Shown here: piece by piece, positions 17,266-27,229 of the stretch
How positions within the stretch are numbered: the first letter of the stretch is position 1
Layout of the letters: every line of letters begins with the position of its first letter
From: Clostridium sp. AWRP
Lineage (GTDB): Bacteria > Bacillota > Clostridia > Clostridiales > Clostridiaceae
Direction of reading: 5' to 3'
NCBI RefSeq assembly: GCF_004006395.2
Contig: NZ_CP029758.2
Location: forward strand, 1,736,001 to 1,800,000
DNA: 64,000 bases
The notes under the pieces: generated by a model
What the model saw: the letters and a program-made list of their open reading frames with translations, nothing else
Databases searched by the model: none
Told to the model about the DNA's origin: nothing
Translations under genes and position numbers: made by a program

Positions 17266-18244
17266 AAGTAATTTGGAGGAAAGTGAAGCCTATGAAGCTA
17301 TGAATGAAATAATGCAGGGAAATGCAGAAGATTCCCAAATAGGAGCTTTTCTAGTAGCCTTGAGAATGAAAGGTGAAACTGCAGAGGAAATAACAGGATT
17401 TGCAAGGGCTATGAGAGATAATGCAGAGGATTTAAAACTAGAGTCTGAGTATGTCATTGATACTTGTGGAACAGGAGGGGATGGAGGAAGAACATTTAAT
17501 ATATCCACAGCAGTATCCTTTGTAGCTGCAGCTGCAGGAGTGAAAGTGGCAAAACACGGCAACAGAGCAGTATCAAGTAAAAGTGGGAGTGCAGATGTAC
17601 TTGAAAAGTTAGGCTTTAATATAAATTTAGAACCAAAATATGCTTCCAATTGTATTGATAAAAACGGTATGGCATTCTTGTTTGCTCAAAAGTACCACCG
17701 TGCAATGAAAAATGTAGCCGGTCCAAGAAAACAATTGGGTATAAGAACTGTATTTAATTTATTAGGTCCTCTTACGAATCCAGCTTTTGTAAAAGGCCAG
17801 GTACTTGGAGTATATGATAAGAATTTGACTCACACAGCTGCAAAAGTACTTTCAAACTTAGGTTGTGAAAGAGCTATGGTAGTTTGCGGAGAAGATGGAC
17901 TTGATGAAATAACTAATACCTCTAACACCTATGTGAGTGAATTAAAGGATGGAAAAATATCAGATTATAAAATAAATCCAGAAGATTTTGAAATTAATGT
18001 ATGCAGTATGGATGACATAAAAGGATATACTGCTGAAGAAAATGCAGCACTTATACGTAAAATCTTTCAAGGAGAAAAAGGTGCTAGAAGAGATATTGTA
18101 GTTTTAAACAGTGCAGCAGCTTTATATGTAGGAAAAGCATGTGAAAGCATGGAAGAAGGAGTGAAGATGGCAGAAGGCATTATAGATTCTAAAAAAGCTT
18201 ATGAAAAGATGAATGAACTCATAAAGTGCAGTAATAATTTTTAG
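17231..18244 (+). CDS. trpD: Anthranilate phosphoribosyltransferase
   Basis: The 337-residue enzyme joins anthranilate to PRPP. The PRPP loop is DTCGTGGDGGRTFNIST, followed by KHGNRAVSSKSGSADVLE, the anthranilate-side GPRKQLGIRTVFNLLGPLTNP (seen in blocks), and the Mg-binding GEDGLDEIT. It starts inside the end of trpG behind a GGGGGG stretch. It is a stand-alone TrpD, not fused to TrpG. Confidence 0.97.
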   Translation: MLQQIIERIICKSNLEESEAYEAMNEIMQGNAEDSQIGAFLVALRMKGETAEEITGFARAMRDNAEDLKLESEYVIDTCGTGGDGGRTFNISTAVSFVAAAAGVKVAKHGNRAVSSKSGSADVLEKLGFNINLEPKYASNCIDKNGMAFLFAQKYHRAMKNVAGPRKQLGIRTVFNLLGPLTNPAFVKGQVLGVYDKNLTHTAAKVLSNLGCERAMVVCGEDGLDEITNTSNTYVSELKDGKISDYKINPEDFEINVCSMDDIKGYTAEENAALIRKIFQGEKGARRDIVVLNSAAALYVGKACESMEEGVKMAEGIIDSKKAYEKMNELIKCSNNF

Positions 18245-18257
18245 GAGGCATGAAAAA

Positions 18258-19034
18258 ATGATACTTGATGAAATAGTGAAAGCTAAAAGGCCTCAATTGG
18301 AACTTGAAAAACAAAATATGCCTCTTACTAAAATAATAGAAGGATGCAGCAGTAAAGTTACAAGAGATTTTAAAAAACTACTTGGCAAAGAAGAAATATC
18401 TATTATTGCAGAGATAAAGAAAGCATCACCTTCAAAAGGTATTATTGTAGAAGATTTTGATCCTGCCAGCATAGCCCAAATATATGAAAGCATAGATATA
18501 GATGCAGTGTCTGTACTTACAGAAAAAAATTTCTTTAAGGGAAGTGACAAATACATAAGCAAAGTAAAAGTGGCAAATTCAAAGCCCATTTTAAGAAAGG
18601 ATTTTATAATTGATACCTATCAAATATATCAATCCAAATTTATAGGTGCAGATGCTATTTTGCTTATAACAGCCATCTTAAAAGATAAATTAAAAGATTA
18701 TTACAATTTGGCACAAAGTATTGGACTTCAATGTCTGGTGGAAGTCCATGATGAAAAAGAACTTGAAATTGCACTTGAAGCTGGATGTTCCATTGTAGGA
18801 ATTAACAATAGAAACTTAAAAGATTTTACAGAAGACTTGAAAAATACAGAAAGAATTATAAAGAAAATACCAGATCAAGTTTTAGTAGTTTCTGAAAGTG
18901 CTATAAAGACTCCAGAAGATATAAGGTACTTGAAAGGTTTAAGTGTAAGTGCAGTGCTTATAGGAGAAACTTTTATGAGAAATATTAAAGATGAGTACAA
19001 ATTAAGAGATTTTATAAAACAGTCCAAGTTTTGA
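18258..19034 (+). CDS. trpC: Indole-3-glycerol-phosphate synthase
   Basis: A 258-residue TIM barrel that closes the indole ring from CdRP. Diagnostic blocks are IIAEIKKASPSKGII, PILRKDFIIDTYQI, CLVEVHDEKELE, IVGINNRNLKDF and VVSESAIKTPEDI, including the catalytic Lys and Glu residues. It is 13 bp after trpD, with AGGAGG before the ATG. Confidence 0.97.
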   Translation: MILDEIVKAKRPQLELEKQNMPLTKIIEGCSSKVTRDFKKLLGKEEISIIAEIKKASPSKGIIVEDFDPASIAQIYESIDIDAVSVLTEKNFFKGSDKYISKVKVANSKPILRKDFIIDTYQIYQSKFIGADAILLITAILKDKLKDYYNLAQSIGLQCLVEVHDEKELEIALEAGCSIVGINNRNLKDFTEDLKNTERIIKKIPDQVLVVSESAIKTPEDIRYLKGLSVSAVLIGETFMRNIKDEYKLRDFIKQSKF

Positions 19035-19047
19035 AAAGGGTGAATTT

Positions 19048-19677
19048 ATGACATTAGTAAAGATATGTGGTATAAGGCAAGTTGAAGATGTGAAAATTTT
19101 AAACAAGCTCCTCCCAGATTATGCCGGATTTGTGTTTTGTGAAAGTAAAAGGCAGGTTACTTTAAAATTAGCAGAAGAGCTTATTAAAAATTTAGATAAA
19201 AAAATAAGGCCAGTGGGAGTTTTTCAAAACAATAGTTTGGAAGAAGTGAAAAATACAGCAGAAATGTTGAAGTTAGATGTAATCCAGCTTCATGGAAGGG
19301 AAGATGAAAGTTATATAAAAAGTTTGTATCCATTTAAAATATGGAAAAGCATGAGCATTGAGGTAAAAGCTTCATTAGAAAATTTAAAAGACAAGATAGA
19401 TAAAATACCAAATTGTAATGTGGAAGCAGTACTTGTAGATAGTAGTATAGGTGGAAAAACTGGAGGTACAGGTACAAGTTTTAATTGGAATGTATTAGAA
19501 AACTTAAATATAAATAAGAAATTGGTACTGGCAGGGGGGCTTAATCCAGATAACATAAATACTGCTTTAGAATGTGTGAAACCCTATGCAGTAGACGTAT
19601 CTAGCGGGGTTGAAGAAAATGGTGTAAAGAGTTTTGAAAAAATAGATCAATTTATAAAGAAAGTGAGGAATTTTTAA
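19048..19677 (+). CDS. trpF: Phosphoribosylanthranilate isomerase
   Basis: A 209-residue TIM barrel catalysing the Amadori rearrangement of PRA. The catalytic Cys is in VKICGIRQ. Other blocks are VGVFQN, VIQLHGRED, LVDSSIGGKTGGTG (general acid Asp), LAGGLNPDNI and VDVSSGVEENGVK. Its stop overlaps the trpB start by one base (TAATG). Confidence 0.96.
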   Translation: MTLVKICGIRQVEDVKILNKLLPDYAGFVFCESKRQVTLKLAEELIKNLDKKIRPVGVFQNNSLEEVKNTAEMLKLDVIQLHGREDESYIKSLYPFKIWKSMSIEVKASLENLKDKIDKIPNCNVEAVLVDSSIGGKTGGTGTSFNWNVLENLNINKKLVLAGGLNPDNINTALECVKPYAVDVSSGVEENGVKSFEKIDQFIKKVRNF

Positions 19678-20852
19678 TGGATGGAAGATTTGGAAAATTT
19701 GGAGGACAGTATGTACCAGAAACAATAATGAATGCAGTTATGCAGCTTGAAATGGAGTTTAATAAAGCAATAAAAGATGAAAAATTTATAGAGGAATATA
19801 GGTACTACCTTAAAGATTATGTGGGAAGAGAAAATCCACTGTATTTTGCAAAGAACTTTACTGAAAAATTAGGCGGAGCAAAAATATATCTTAAAAGAGA
19901 AGACTTAAATCATACGGGAGCACATAAAATAAACAATGCACTAGGGCAGGTGCTCCTTGCAAGGAGAATGGGTAAAAAAAGGGTTATAGCTGAAACAGGA
20001 GCTGGACAGCATGGGGTAGCTACAGCTACGGCAGCTGCTATCTTTGGCATGGAATGTGAAGTATTTATGGGTGAAGAAGACATAAGAAGACAAGCTCTTA
20101 ATGTATTTAAAATGAAAATATTAGGATCAAAAGTAACATCTGTAACTTCGGGAACGGGAACCTTAAAGGATGCTGTAAATGAAGCTATGAGAAATTGGGT
20201 GTCAAATATAGAAGATACCTTTTATGTAATAGGTTCTGTAATGGGACCACATCCTTATCCAACTATGGTTAGAGATTTTCAAAGGGTAATTGGAGATGAA
20301 GCTAGAAAGCAGATTCTGGAAAAGGAAGGAAGACTTCCTGATTATGTCATAGCTTGTGTAGGCGGTGGAAGCAATTCCATGGGAATTTTTTATCCCTTTG
20401 TAGAAGATACTTCTGTAAATTTGGTAGGAGTAGAGGCTGCAGGAAAAGGACTTGATACAGATGAACATGCAGCTACTATATCAAAGGGCTCTGTAGGGGT
20501 AATTCACGGTATGATGACTTACGTACTTCAAGATGAGGATGGTCAAATACTTCCTGCTTATTCTATATCAGCAGGACTTGATTATCCGGGAATAGGACCG
20601 GAACATGCATATTATCATGATATAAAAAGGGCAACTTATGAATCAGCTACAGATAAAGAAGCAGTGAATGCATTTACTTACCTGTCACAGGTTGAGGGAA
20701 TAATTCCAGCACTTGAAAGCTCTCATGCACTGGCTTATGCAATGAAGCTTGCTCCAAAACTCAGTAAGGATAAAATAATCATTGTAAATTTATCAGGAAG
20801 AGGAGACAAGGATATAAACACTATAGCTAATATAATGGGGGTGGAATTATAA
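19677..20852 (+). CDS. trpB: Tryptophan synthase beta chain
   Basis: The 391-residue PLP enzyme condenses indole with serine. The PLP lysine lies in HTGAHKINNALGQ, the phosphate cup is GGGSNSMG, and the loop GRFGKFGGQYVPETI opens the protein. It is the classical TrpB1 type that pairs with TrpA, which follows with a one-base overlap. Confidence 0.98.
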   Translation: MDGRFGKFGGQYVPETIMNAVMQLEMEFNKAIKDEKFIEEYRYYLKDYVGRENPLYFAKNFTEKLGGAKIYLKREDLNHTGAHKINNALGQVLLARRMGKKRVIAETGAGQHGVATATAAAIFGMECEVFMGEEDIRRQALNVFKMKILGSKVTSVTSGTGTLKDAVNEAMRNWVSNIEDTFYVIGSVMGPHPYPTMVRDFQRVIGDEARKQILEKEGRLPDYVIACVGGGSNSMGIFYPFVEDTSVNLVGVEAAGKGLDTDEHAATISKGSVGVIHGMMTYVLQDEDGQILPAYSISAGLDYPGIGPEHAYYHDIKRATYESATDKEAVNAFTYLSQVEGIIPALESSHALAYAMKLAPKLSKDKIIIVNLSGRGDKDINTIANIMGVEL

Positions 20853-21637
20853 TGAATAGAATAGATTTAAAGTTTTCAAAGCTAAAGGAAAGAGGAGAAA
20901 AAGCTCTAATACCATTTATAACTTCTGGAGATCCAGATTTAGGCACTACTGTAGAATTAGTAATTGCAATGGAGGAGGCAGGAGCAGATATAATAGAACT
21001 TGGAATACCTTATTCAGATCCTCTGGCAGATGGACCTACTATACAGGCATCTTCAAATAGATCCCTTAAAGGCGGAACGAAAATAGTAGGTATAATGGAT
21101 ACAGTGAAAAAGATAAGAGAAAAAACAGAAGTACCTCTTGTGTATCTTGTTTACTATAACTCTATATTCAAGTATGGCATGGAAAAGTTTATAAGAGAGT
21201 GCAGCCAGTGCGGAGTAGATGGTATTATAATACCAGATCTCCCTATAGAAGAGAGAAAGGACATCGCAGCTATTGGAAAAGAATATAATGTACATCTTAT
21301 TCCACTAGTAGCACCTACTTCAAAGGAGAGAATAAAAAAGATAGTAAAAGATGCGGGTGGATTTGTATACTGTGTTTCTGTAAATGGTGTTACAGGTACA
21401 AGAAGCAGTATAAATACTGATATTGAGGAATATATGAATATAATTTCAACTTATACAGACGTTCCAAAAGCACTTGGATTTGGAATATCCTCAGCAGAAA
21501 TGGCTGCAGAATTCAAGCCTTATTGTGAAGGCATAATTGTGGGAAGTGCAGTAATTAAAAAGATAGAAGCTGGAAAAAGTAAAGAAGATATAATTAAAAA
21601 TGTAAAAAAGTTTATTAAAGAATTAAAATTAGCTTAA
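20852..21637 (+). CDS. trpA: Tryptophan synthase alpha chain
   Basis: A 261-residue TIM barrel that cleaves indole-3-glycerol phosphate and passes indole through the tunnel to TrpB. The catalytic Glu and Asp lie in IIELGIPYSDPLADGPTIQ, and the phosphate-binding part is GFGISSAE and GIIVGSAVIK. It is the last gene of the operon. No strong terminator is obvious in the 115 bp before the next gene. Confidence 0.97.
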   Translation: MNRIDLKFSKLKERGEKALIPFITSGDPDLGTTVELVIAMEEAGADIIELGIPYSDPLADGPTIQASSNRSLKGGTKIVGIMDTVKKIREKTEVPLVYLVYYNSIFKYGMEKFIRECSQCGVDGIIIPDLPIEERKDIAAIGKEYNVHLIPLVAPTSKERIKKIVKDAGGFVYCVSVNGVTGTRSSINTDIEEYMNIISTYTDVPKALGFGISSAEMAAEFKPYCEGIIVGSAVIKKIEAGKSKEDIIKNVKKFIKELKLA

Positions 21638-21752
21638 TGCAAAAAATGCTATTTTCACATTGTTAATAAATTTGACACTCAAATAACATATTTGTAATGT
21701 AAATTTAATTAGAATTAGATTATTCATATTTGCTTGAAAGAAGGTTGGTATA

Positions 21753-23810
21753 GTGAATAAAAAAATTAAATTTACAAGAGAAAGTATTTTGTTATCATTA
21801 ATTTTAATATTATCTGCGGTGTTGAATTTTGCTAATTTGGGTATAGAAGGAAATGCAAATACTTTTTATGCTGCAGGTGTAAAAAGTATGATGATGAATT
21901 TTAAAAATTTCTTTTTTGCATCTTTTGACCCAGCAGGTTTTGTAACCATTGATAAGCCACCTTTAGGCTTTTGGATTCAAACTATATCTGCAAAAATATT
22001 TGGATTTAGTGGATGGAGTATAATTCTTCCACAGGCTCTTGCAGGAGTAATTTCTGTTGCAATTATATATTTTATTGTTAAAAGATCTTTTGGAGCTTCA
22101 GCAGGACTTATTGCAGCATTGTGCCTTGCAGTAACACCAATATCTGTAGCAGCAGCTAGAAATAATACTATTGATAATTTGCTAGTTATGTTTTTATTGT
22201 TAGCATGTTTAGCTGCACAGATAGCTGCTGAAAGAGGCAAAATTAGTTATCTCATATTGAGTTTGGTTCTTATAGGCATAGGATTCAACATAAAAATGGT
22301 TGAAGCCTATATGGTAGCACCTGCTGTATATATAACATATCTTCTTGCTTCTACTATGAGTTTTAAGAAGAAAATAAAGGATCTTATCTTAGGTACAGTT
22401 GTACTTTTAGTAGTATCACTATCCTGGGCTATAGTTGTAGACTTGGTGCCAGCAAGCAGCAGACCTTACATAGGAAGCAGTACCAATAATACAGTTATGC
22501 AGCTTATAATAGGTCATAACGGATTAGAAAGAATTGGAATAAACGGAAGAAATGCTGATAAAGGTGAAAAACAGCAGGGAACATTAAAAAATGAATTTAA
22601 TAAAAACAATATTAAAAGAACAGCAGGCTTAGGTGACTTTAGAAACAGATCTAATGGATCAAATAAAAATAAGTCATATGTTAATAATGCACAAGGCGGT
22701 ATGAGATCTAACTCAAAGTCCGGTATTTTTAGATTATTTGGTAATGGCAATATGTCAGATCAAATATCATGGTTTTTATTATTTGCTGTGATTGGATTTA
22801 TTGCTGCAGCCATAAAGGAAAAGTTAAAGGCTCCTTTTGATAGTAAAAGAAAGTTATCTTTAATATTATGGGTTATGTGGTTATTGACTGAGTTCATATA
22901 TTTTAGTTTTTCAAAAAATGTAACGCACACATACTATTTAACAACAATGGCACCATCTATTGCAGCTTTGACTGGAATCGGATTGTCAGCTATGTGGACA
23001 TTTTATAAGGAAGGTGGCTTAAAATCCTGGATTTTACCAATAGGACTTATTGCAAATGGTTGTGCTGAGATACTTATTTTATCTTATAATTATAATAGAT
23101 CAAATGGATACAAGATTGTAATTATAATAACAGGGGTTTTGTGCATTCTATCTTCACTAATATTATGTATAATTAATTTAATTAGAAGTAAAGAGAAAAG
23201 TTCAGGTTTTAGTAATAATACAGCATTAAGTAAAACACTGGCTAGTATTGCTTTTATAGGAATTTTAGCTGCTCCTACAGTGTGGTCATTTACTCCAATG
23301 ATATACAAAATGAATGGAAGCAGTCCGTCAGCTGGATTGGAGCTTGCAAGGAGTAATCAGCAAAGAGATATGGGTAACACCAATAACTCAAAACTCATAA
23401 AATTCTTAGAAAATAATAAAACAAATGAAAAGTACCTTGTTGTAGTGCCTTCAGCTAATTCTTATGGTTCGGATTTAATACTTAAAACTGGCCAACCTGT
23501 AATGGCACTTGGAGGATTTAGTGGATCAGATCCTATACTTACAGTAGACCAGTTCAAAAAATTAGTTAGTGATGGAGCTGTAAGGTATGTTTTGGTAAGT
23601 TCAGGTAATGGCAGAGGCTTTATGGGTTTCGGGGGTTCTGGAAGCAGTTCGAATAATGATATTGCTAATTGGATTAAGAAAAATGGAAAGGTTGTTCCAG
23701 ATAGTAAATGGAATAATTCTAATACGTCCAAGAACAAGGCTGAAAATCAGAGAACTAATGGATTTGGCGGAGAAAACAATTCTATGAAATTATATGATTT
23801 AAGTAAATGA
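21753..23810 (+). CDS. GT39-family membrane glycosyltransferase (YkcB-like)
   Basis: A 685-residue multi-helix protein of the PMT/ArnT superfamily, which transfers sugars from polyprenyl-phosphate carriers on the outer membrane face. The first extracytoplasmic loop contains NTFYAAGVKSMMMNFKNFF and FVTIDKPPLGFWIQ, characteristic of the bacterial YkcB-type mannosyltransferase-like group. A long Gly/Asn/Lys-rich loop (about residues 255-325) and a Gly/Ser/Asn-rich C-terminal domain are extracytoplasmic. The GTG start follows AGAAGG. It is a single gene with its own terminator, and its acceptor is unknown. Confidence 0.83.
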   Translation: MNKKIKFTRESILLSLILILSAVLNFANLGIEGNANTFYAAGVKSMMMNFKNFFFASFDPAGFVTIDKPPLGFWIQTISAKIFGFSGWSIILPQALAGVISVAIIYFIVKRSFGASAGLIAALCLAVTPISVAAARNNTIDNLLVMFLLLACLAAQIAAERGKISYLILSLVLIGIGFNIKMVEAYMVAPAVYITYLLASTMSFKKKIKDLILGTVVLLVVSLSWAIVVDLVPASSRPYIGSSTNNTVMQLIIGHNGLERIGINGRNADKGEKQQGTLKNEFNKNNIKRTAGLGDFRNRSNGSNKNKSYVNNAQGGMRSNSKSGIFRLFGNGNMSDQISWFLLFAVIGFIAAAIKEKLKAPFDSKRKLSLILWVMWLLTEFIYFSFSKNVTHTYYLTTMAPSIAALTGIGLSAMWTFYKEGGLKSWILPIGLIANGCAEILILSYNYNRSNGYKIVIIITGVLCILSSLILCIINLIRSKEKSSGFSNNTALSKTLASIAFIGILAAPTVWSFTPMIYKMNGSSPSAGLELARSNQQRDMGNTNNSKLIKFLENNKTNEKYLVVVPSANSYGSDLILKTGQPVMALGGFSGSDPILTVDQFKKLVSDGAVRYVLVSSGNGRGFMGFGGSGSSSNNDIANWIKKNGKVVPDSKWNNSNTSKNKAENQRTNGFGGENNSMKLYDLSK

Positions 23811-23836
23811 GGCAAAATGGAGGTATTGAAGTAAAA

Positions 23837-23849
23837 TAAACAGAGTTCT
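23837..23849 (+). repeat. TAAACAGAGTTCT element, copy 2
   Basis: Same 13-mer as at 9075 and 50790. It directly precedes a terminator hairpin whose loop contains TTTTGACTCC, shared with the copy at 50790. Confidence 0.55.
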
Positions 23850-23851
23850 TG

Positions 23852-23883
23852 GCATAAGATGGAGTTTTGACTCCACCTTATGC
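23852..23883. terminator. Terminator between glycosyltransferase and alcohol dehydrogenase genes
   Basis: GCATAAG-A-TGGAG pairs with CTCCA-C-CTTATGC, loop TTTTGA. It lies between convergent genes. Confidence 0.75.
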
Positions 23884-23933
23884 TTATTAAAATGAAAGTA
23901 AACTTCATTTATAAACTTCATTTTTTCAGCCAT

Positions 23934-25028
23934 TTAATTTATTTTTAATACAGCTTTAATAACTTTACCATTGTGAGAGTCTTCAAAAGCTTTGTTAATA
24001 TCTTCAAAATCATAGAATTTAATTAATTTATCAAATGGAAATTTGCCTTCTTTATAGTATTGAATTAATTGAGGAATAAATAACTTTGGAATAGAATCAC
24101 CTTCTACAATCCCAATTAGAGATTTTGCTTCACCCATTAATTCTTCTTGTACGTTAATGGTCAAATCTCCAGTTGCTCCCAAAACTACTGCAGTACCTAA
24201 GAAACGAACACAAGCAAGAGCTTTCTTTACAAAATCACCAACTCCAGTGGTATCAATTGCATAGTGGCATCCTCCATTTGTGATTTTCTTAATTTCACTA
24301 ACTATATCATCAGTTTCTTTTCTGTTTATAGTATGAGTTGCTCCAAGCTCTTTTGCAAGTCCTAAACTGCTTGGATTTCCTCCTACTGCAATAATTTTTG
24401 AACATCCTGTAATTTTAGCTGCCATAATAGCACTCATTCCTACAGTTCCACATCCAAATACCGCAATAGTAGAACCAAATTTTGGATTTAATCTATTTAA
24501 TACAGCACCTGCACCTGTTTGAATGCCACACCCTAGGGGTCCCACCAATGCAAGATCTATATCATCATCAACCTTTATTGCACTGTTTTGATTTACCACT
24601 GCATAAGTTGCAAAGGAGGATTGTCCAAAGAATGAAGATATTTCTTTTCCATTTTGTGAAAGTCTCTTTGTACCATCACTCATAACACCACCAAAATTAA
24701 TTGCATTAAAATTCTCACATGCATGTTGATGTGCACTTAGACAGTTTTCACAATGTCCACAAAACCCAAAGGAAAACCCAACATGGTCACCCTTTTTAAA
24801 GTCAGTAACACTACTACCAACCTCTTCTACAATACCACAACCTTCATGTCCAAATACTGCTGGTAAAGGTACCGGAATTGCTTGTAGTTTTGAAACTTCA
24901 TCAGTATGACAAACACCACTTGATACTATTTTTACAAGTATTTCATCTGCCTTTGGTGCTGCTAATTCTATCTCTTCAATTTTAAAATCTTGTCCTTTTT
25001 CATGAACTACTGCCGCTTTTATTTTCAT
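23934..25028 (-). CDS. Zinc-dependent alcohol dehydrogenase, aryl/benzyl-alcohol type
   Basis: A 364-residue medium-chain dehydrogenase. Catalytic zinc ligands are in GVCHTDE, FGHEGCGIVEEVG and GPLGCGIQTG. The structural zinc motif is CGHCENCLSAHQHAC with the preceding FGF; the Rossmann fold shows VFGCGTVGMSA. The closest recognisable group is XylB-like NAD-dependent aryl-alcohol dehydrogenase. It begins 15 bp after the OYE-like reductase and is presumably co-transcribed with it. An enal or enone could then be reduced at both the C=C and C=O bonds, though this is inference. Its base composition is typical of the window, unlike the upstream gene. Confidence 0.9.
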   Translation of the reverse strand: MKIKAAVVHEKGQDFKIEEIELAAPKADEILVKIVSSGVCHTDEVSKLQAIPVPLPAVFGHEGCGIVEEVGSSVTDFKKGDHVGFSFGFCGHCENCLSAHQHACENFNAINFGGVMSDGTKRLSQNGKEISSFFGQSSFATYAVVNQNSAIKVDDDIDLALVGPLGCGIQTGAGAVLNRLNPKFGSTIAVFGCGTVGMSAIMAAKITGCSKIIAVGGNPSSLGLAKELGATHTINRKETDDIVSEIKKITNGGCHYAIDTTGVGDFVKKALACVRFLGTAVVLGATGDLTINVQEELMGEAKSLIGIVEGDSIPKLFIPQLIQYYKEGKFPFDKLIKFYDFEDINKAFEDSHNGKVIKAVLKIN

Positions 25029-25043
25029 AATAATCCCCTTTCT

Positions 25044-26987
25044 TTAAATATCTAGTGCACGATAGTATCCGTTTGTAACTGCATCAACAACACGACCCGG
25101 CTTGATACAGTCACCTGTTTCAAATACACGTGGTGCTGCGTTATAGAAGCTGTCTGCAACTGCACGGTCAGCTTTCATACCTGCTGTTAACAAAATGCTG
25201 TCAGCCTCAAAAGTAACTTCACCATCGGTTGTCTCACAGACAAGTCCTTCAGCTGTAACAGCCTTTGCCTTTGTATTTACATTAATCTTGATATTGCTGC
25301 CCCGCATTGCCCTTACCATTGCATTTTTGTGCATAAAGTAAGAATCTGCTGCCCAGTCGCTTTTCATCTCAACGATTGTAACATCCTTTCCAAGGCTATT
25401 CAGATAAATTGCAGATTCGCATCCAACAAGACCTCCGCCAAGGATAACAACCTTGTGTCCAAGTGCAGGAGCTTTTTGATGAAGGACTTCAAGACCAACA
25501 ACTTTCTTATTATCAATTCCAGGGATTGGTGGAACAATCGGTTTAGCTCCAATAGCTGTAATAATGACATCAGCATTCTCTGCTGCAGCCTGCTCGGCAG
25601 TAAGCTCTGTATTCAAACAAACCTCAACGCCTGATTTTTCCAAACGTCCTTTTAATACGTTTACAAAGTTGAACATATCCTTCTTAAAAGGAATATATTG
25701 TTCAGAAAGAAGCTGTCCGCCAAGTTCACTGCTCTTTTCATAAAGAGTAACAGAATGGCCACGATCAGCGGCTGTAATAGCTGCTTCCATACCGCCTGGA
25801 CCACCGCCAACTACGATAACTTTCTTTGGCGTTGTGACTGGGAATGCATGTTTATTTTCCAGTTCATTACCAATAATTGGATTTAGTGCGCAACAGAATG
25901 TTCTATTTGTTAAATAATTGAAGAAACAGGTATAGCAGCGGCAGCAGCGATTAATATCATTTGCATTTCCTGAAAATGCTTTCTCCGGGAAATATGGATC
26001 AGCCAGTGATTGACGTGCAATTTGTATGATATCTGCTTTTCCTGAAGCAATAATTTCTTCCATCATGTCCGGATCATTTAGTCCACCTAATGTAGCAACC
26101 GGTGTCTTCACGTGCTTTTTAATCTCAGACGCAAGATATACATTATATCCATGTTCAATAAACATAGATGGGTGAGTAAGTGTAAATACCTCTGGATCCT
26201 CATGAATACCGGCAGAAACATGGATAATATCCACCTTTCCATCCAGCATTTTGGCCATCTTTATGCCTTCTTCGATTGTGTATCCATCTTTCGTATACTC
26301 TGCTCCACTCATACGGAATTCAATTGGATAATTAGGTCCAACAGCTTCACGTACTTTTTCTATTACCAGTAGTGGAAAACGCATACGATTCTCCAGACTG
26401 CCTCCCCATTTATCTGTTCTGTGATTCATGGTTGGAGAGCTGAACTGACCAAGCAGCCATCCATGACCACCATGGATAAGTACCATGTCAAAGCCAGCTT
26501 CTTTCACTAGCTTTGCACCTTTAGCAAAACAATCCGCAACTCTATAGATATCCTCATCTGTCATGCTGCGAACCTGAAGTCCTTCTGGATTTATTTCATC
26601 ATTGGGCCCAATTAATGTGCCATCAGCATTGCCATGACTACGGGCATTGCCATATTTTCCTCCGTGGGCGAGTTCCATTACTGCATTACAATTGTGACGA
26701 TGCATGGCGTTTGCAGCTTCCTTAAGTGAAGGGAGAGACATTATGTCATAGAGCTTTATTTCCTTTGTGTGTGTACGACCAATAGCATCTACAATACCAA
26801 GACCAATGGCTACACTGGCAAGACCACCGCGTGCACGATTTTCATGGAATGCGATTTCTTCTTTCCTCATATTACAGTCTGCACCTAATTCCGGGTTGGA
26901 CATAGGCGCACCAAAAATTCTGTTTTTAAAAGTAACTCCATTAATCTTAATAGGACTGGCAAGATATGGATAATATTTGTTTTTCAT
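25044..26987 (-). CDS. NADH:flavin oxidoreductase, Old Yellow Enzyme/2,4-dienoyl-CoA reductase type
   Basis: The 647-residue three-part flavoprotein has an FMN TIM barrel (residues 1-340; KNRIFGAPMSN, HGGHGWLLGQF, WGGSLENRMRFP), a 4Fe-4S cysteine cluster CCRCYTC with a last Cys in CALNP, and a C-terminal FAD/NAD domain (VVVGGGPGGMEAA, VVILGGGLVGCE, FETGDC). Relatives reduce activated C=C bonds of enoates, dienoyl-CoAs or bile-acid intermediates. The gene is clearly GC-richer than its surroundings, with codons such as CTG, GCC and CGT, which suggests acquisition by transfer. It diverges from a LysR gene of similar composition. Confidence 0.92.
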   Translation of the reverse strand: MKNKYYPYLASPIKINGVTFKNRIFGAPMSNPELGADCNMRKEEIAFHENRARGGLASVAIGLGIVDAIGRTHTKEIKLYDIMSLPSLKEAANAMHRHNCNAVMELAHGGKYGNARSHGNADGTLIGPNDEINPEGLQVRSMTDEDIYRVADCFAKGAKLVKEAGFDMVLIHGGHGWLLGQFSSPTMNHRTDKWGGSLENRMRFPLLVIEKVREAVGPNYPIEFRMSGAEYTKDGYTIEEGIKMAKMLDGKVDIIHVSAGIHEDPEVFTLTHPSMFIEHGYNVYLASEIKKHVKTPVATLGGLNDPDMMEEIIASGKADIIQIARQSLADPYFPEKAFSGNANDINRCCRCYTCFFNYLTNRTFCCALNPIIGNELENKHAFPVTTPKKVIVVGGGPGGMEAAITAADRGHSVTLYEKSSELGGQLLSEQYIPFKKDMFNFVNVLKGRLEKSGVEVCLNTELTAEQAAAENADVIITAIGAKPIVPPIPGIDNKKVVGLEVLHQKAPALGHKVVILGGGLVGCESAIYLNSLGKDVTIVEMKSDWAADSYFMHKNAMVRAMRGSNIKINVNTKAKAVTAEGLVCETTDGEVTFEADSILLTAGMKADRAVADSFYNAAPRVFETGDCIKPGRVVDAVTNGYYRALDI

Positions 26988-27084
26988 ATCCTTTTCCTCC
27001 TTTTTTATCTAAGTTTGATAATTTCTTGACACATTAAGTATATATGATAAAATTAAGACAAAAAAGAAGAAAAATTATTGTATA

Positions 27085-27110
27085 TCTACAACCAAAAGGT
27101 TGCATGTAGA
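27085..27110. promoter_or_regulatory. Candidate LysR operator between divergent genes
   Basis: TCTACA-AACC-type palindrome: outer arms TCTACA (27085) and TGTAGA (27105), with inner ACC/GGT. It lies between the OYE-like gene and the LysR gene. A possible minus-strand promoter, TTGTCT/17/CTTAAT, lies on the OYE side. Confidence 0.5.
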
Positions 27111-27229
27111 AGATTGCTTCATGAACATTTGCAATTTTTAATTATAGTTGTGCTATTTTCTATAAGAAATTTATTATACAATGTGTGATAATTTATTATA
27201 TTTAAAAAAGTTATAAAGGAGGATGAGTT

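Noticed and set aside
25329..25634. 101-codon plus-strand frame opposite the OYE-like gene
   Set aside because: It is a shadow frame in a GC-richer gene, with no ribosome site and no recognisable protein pattern.
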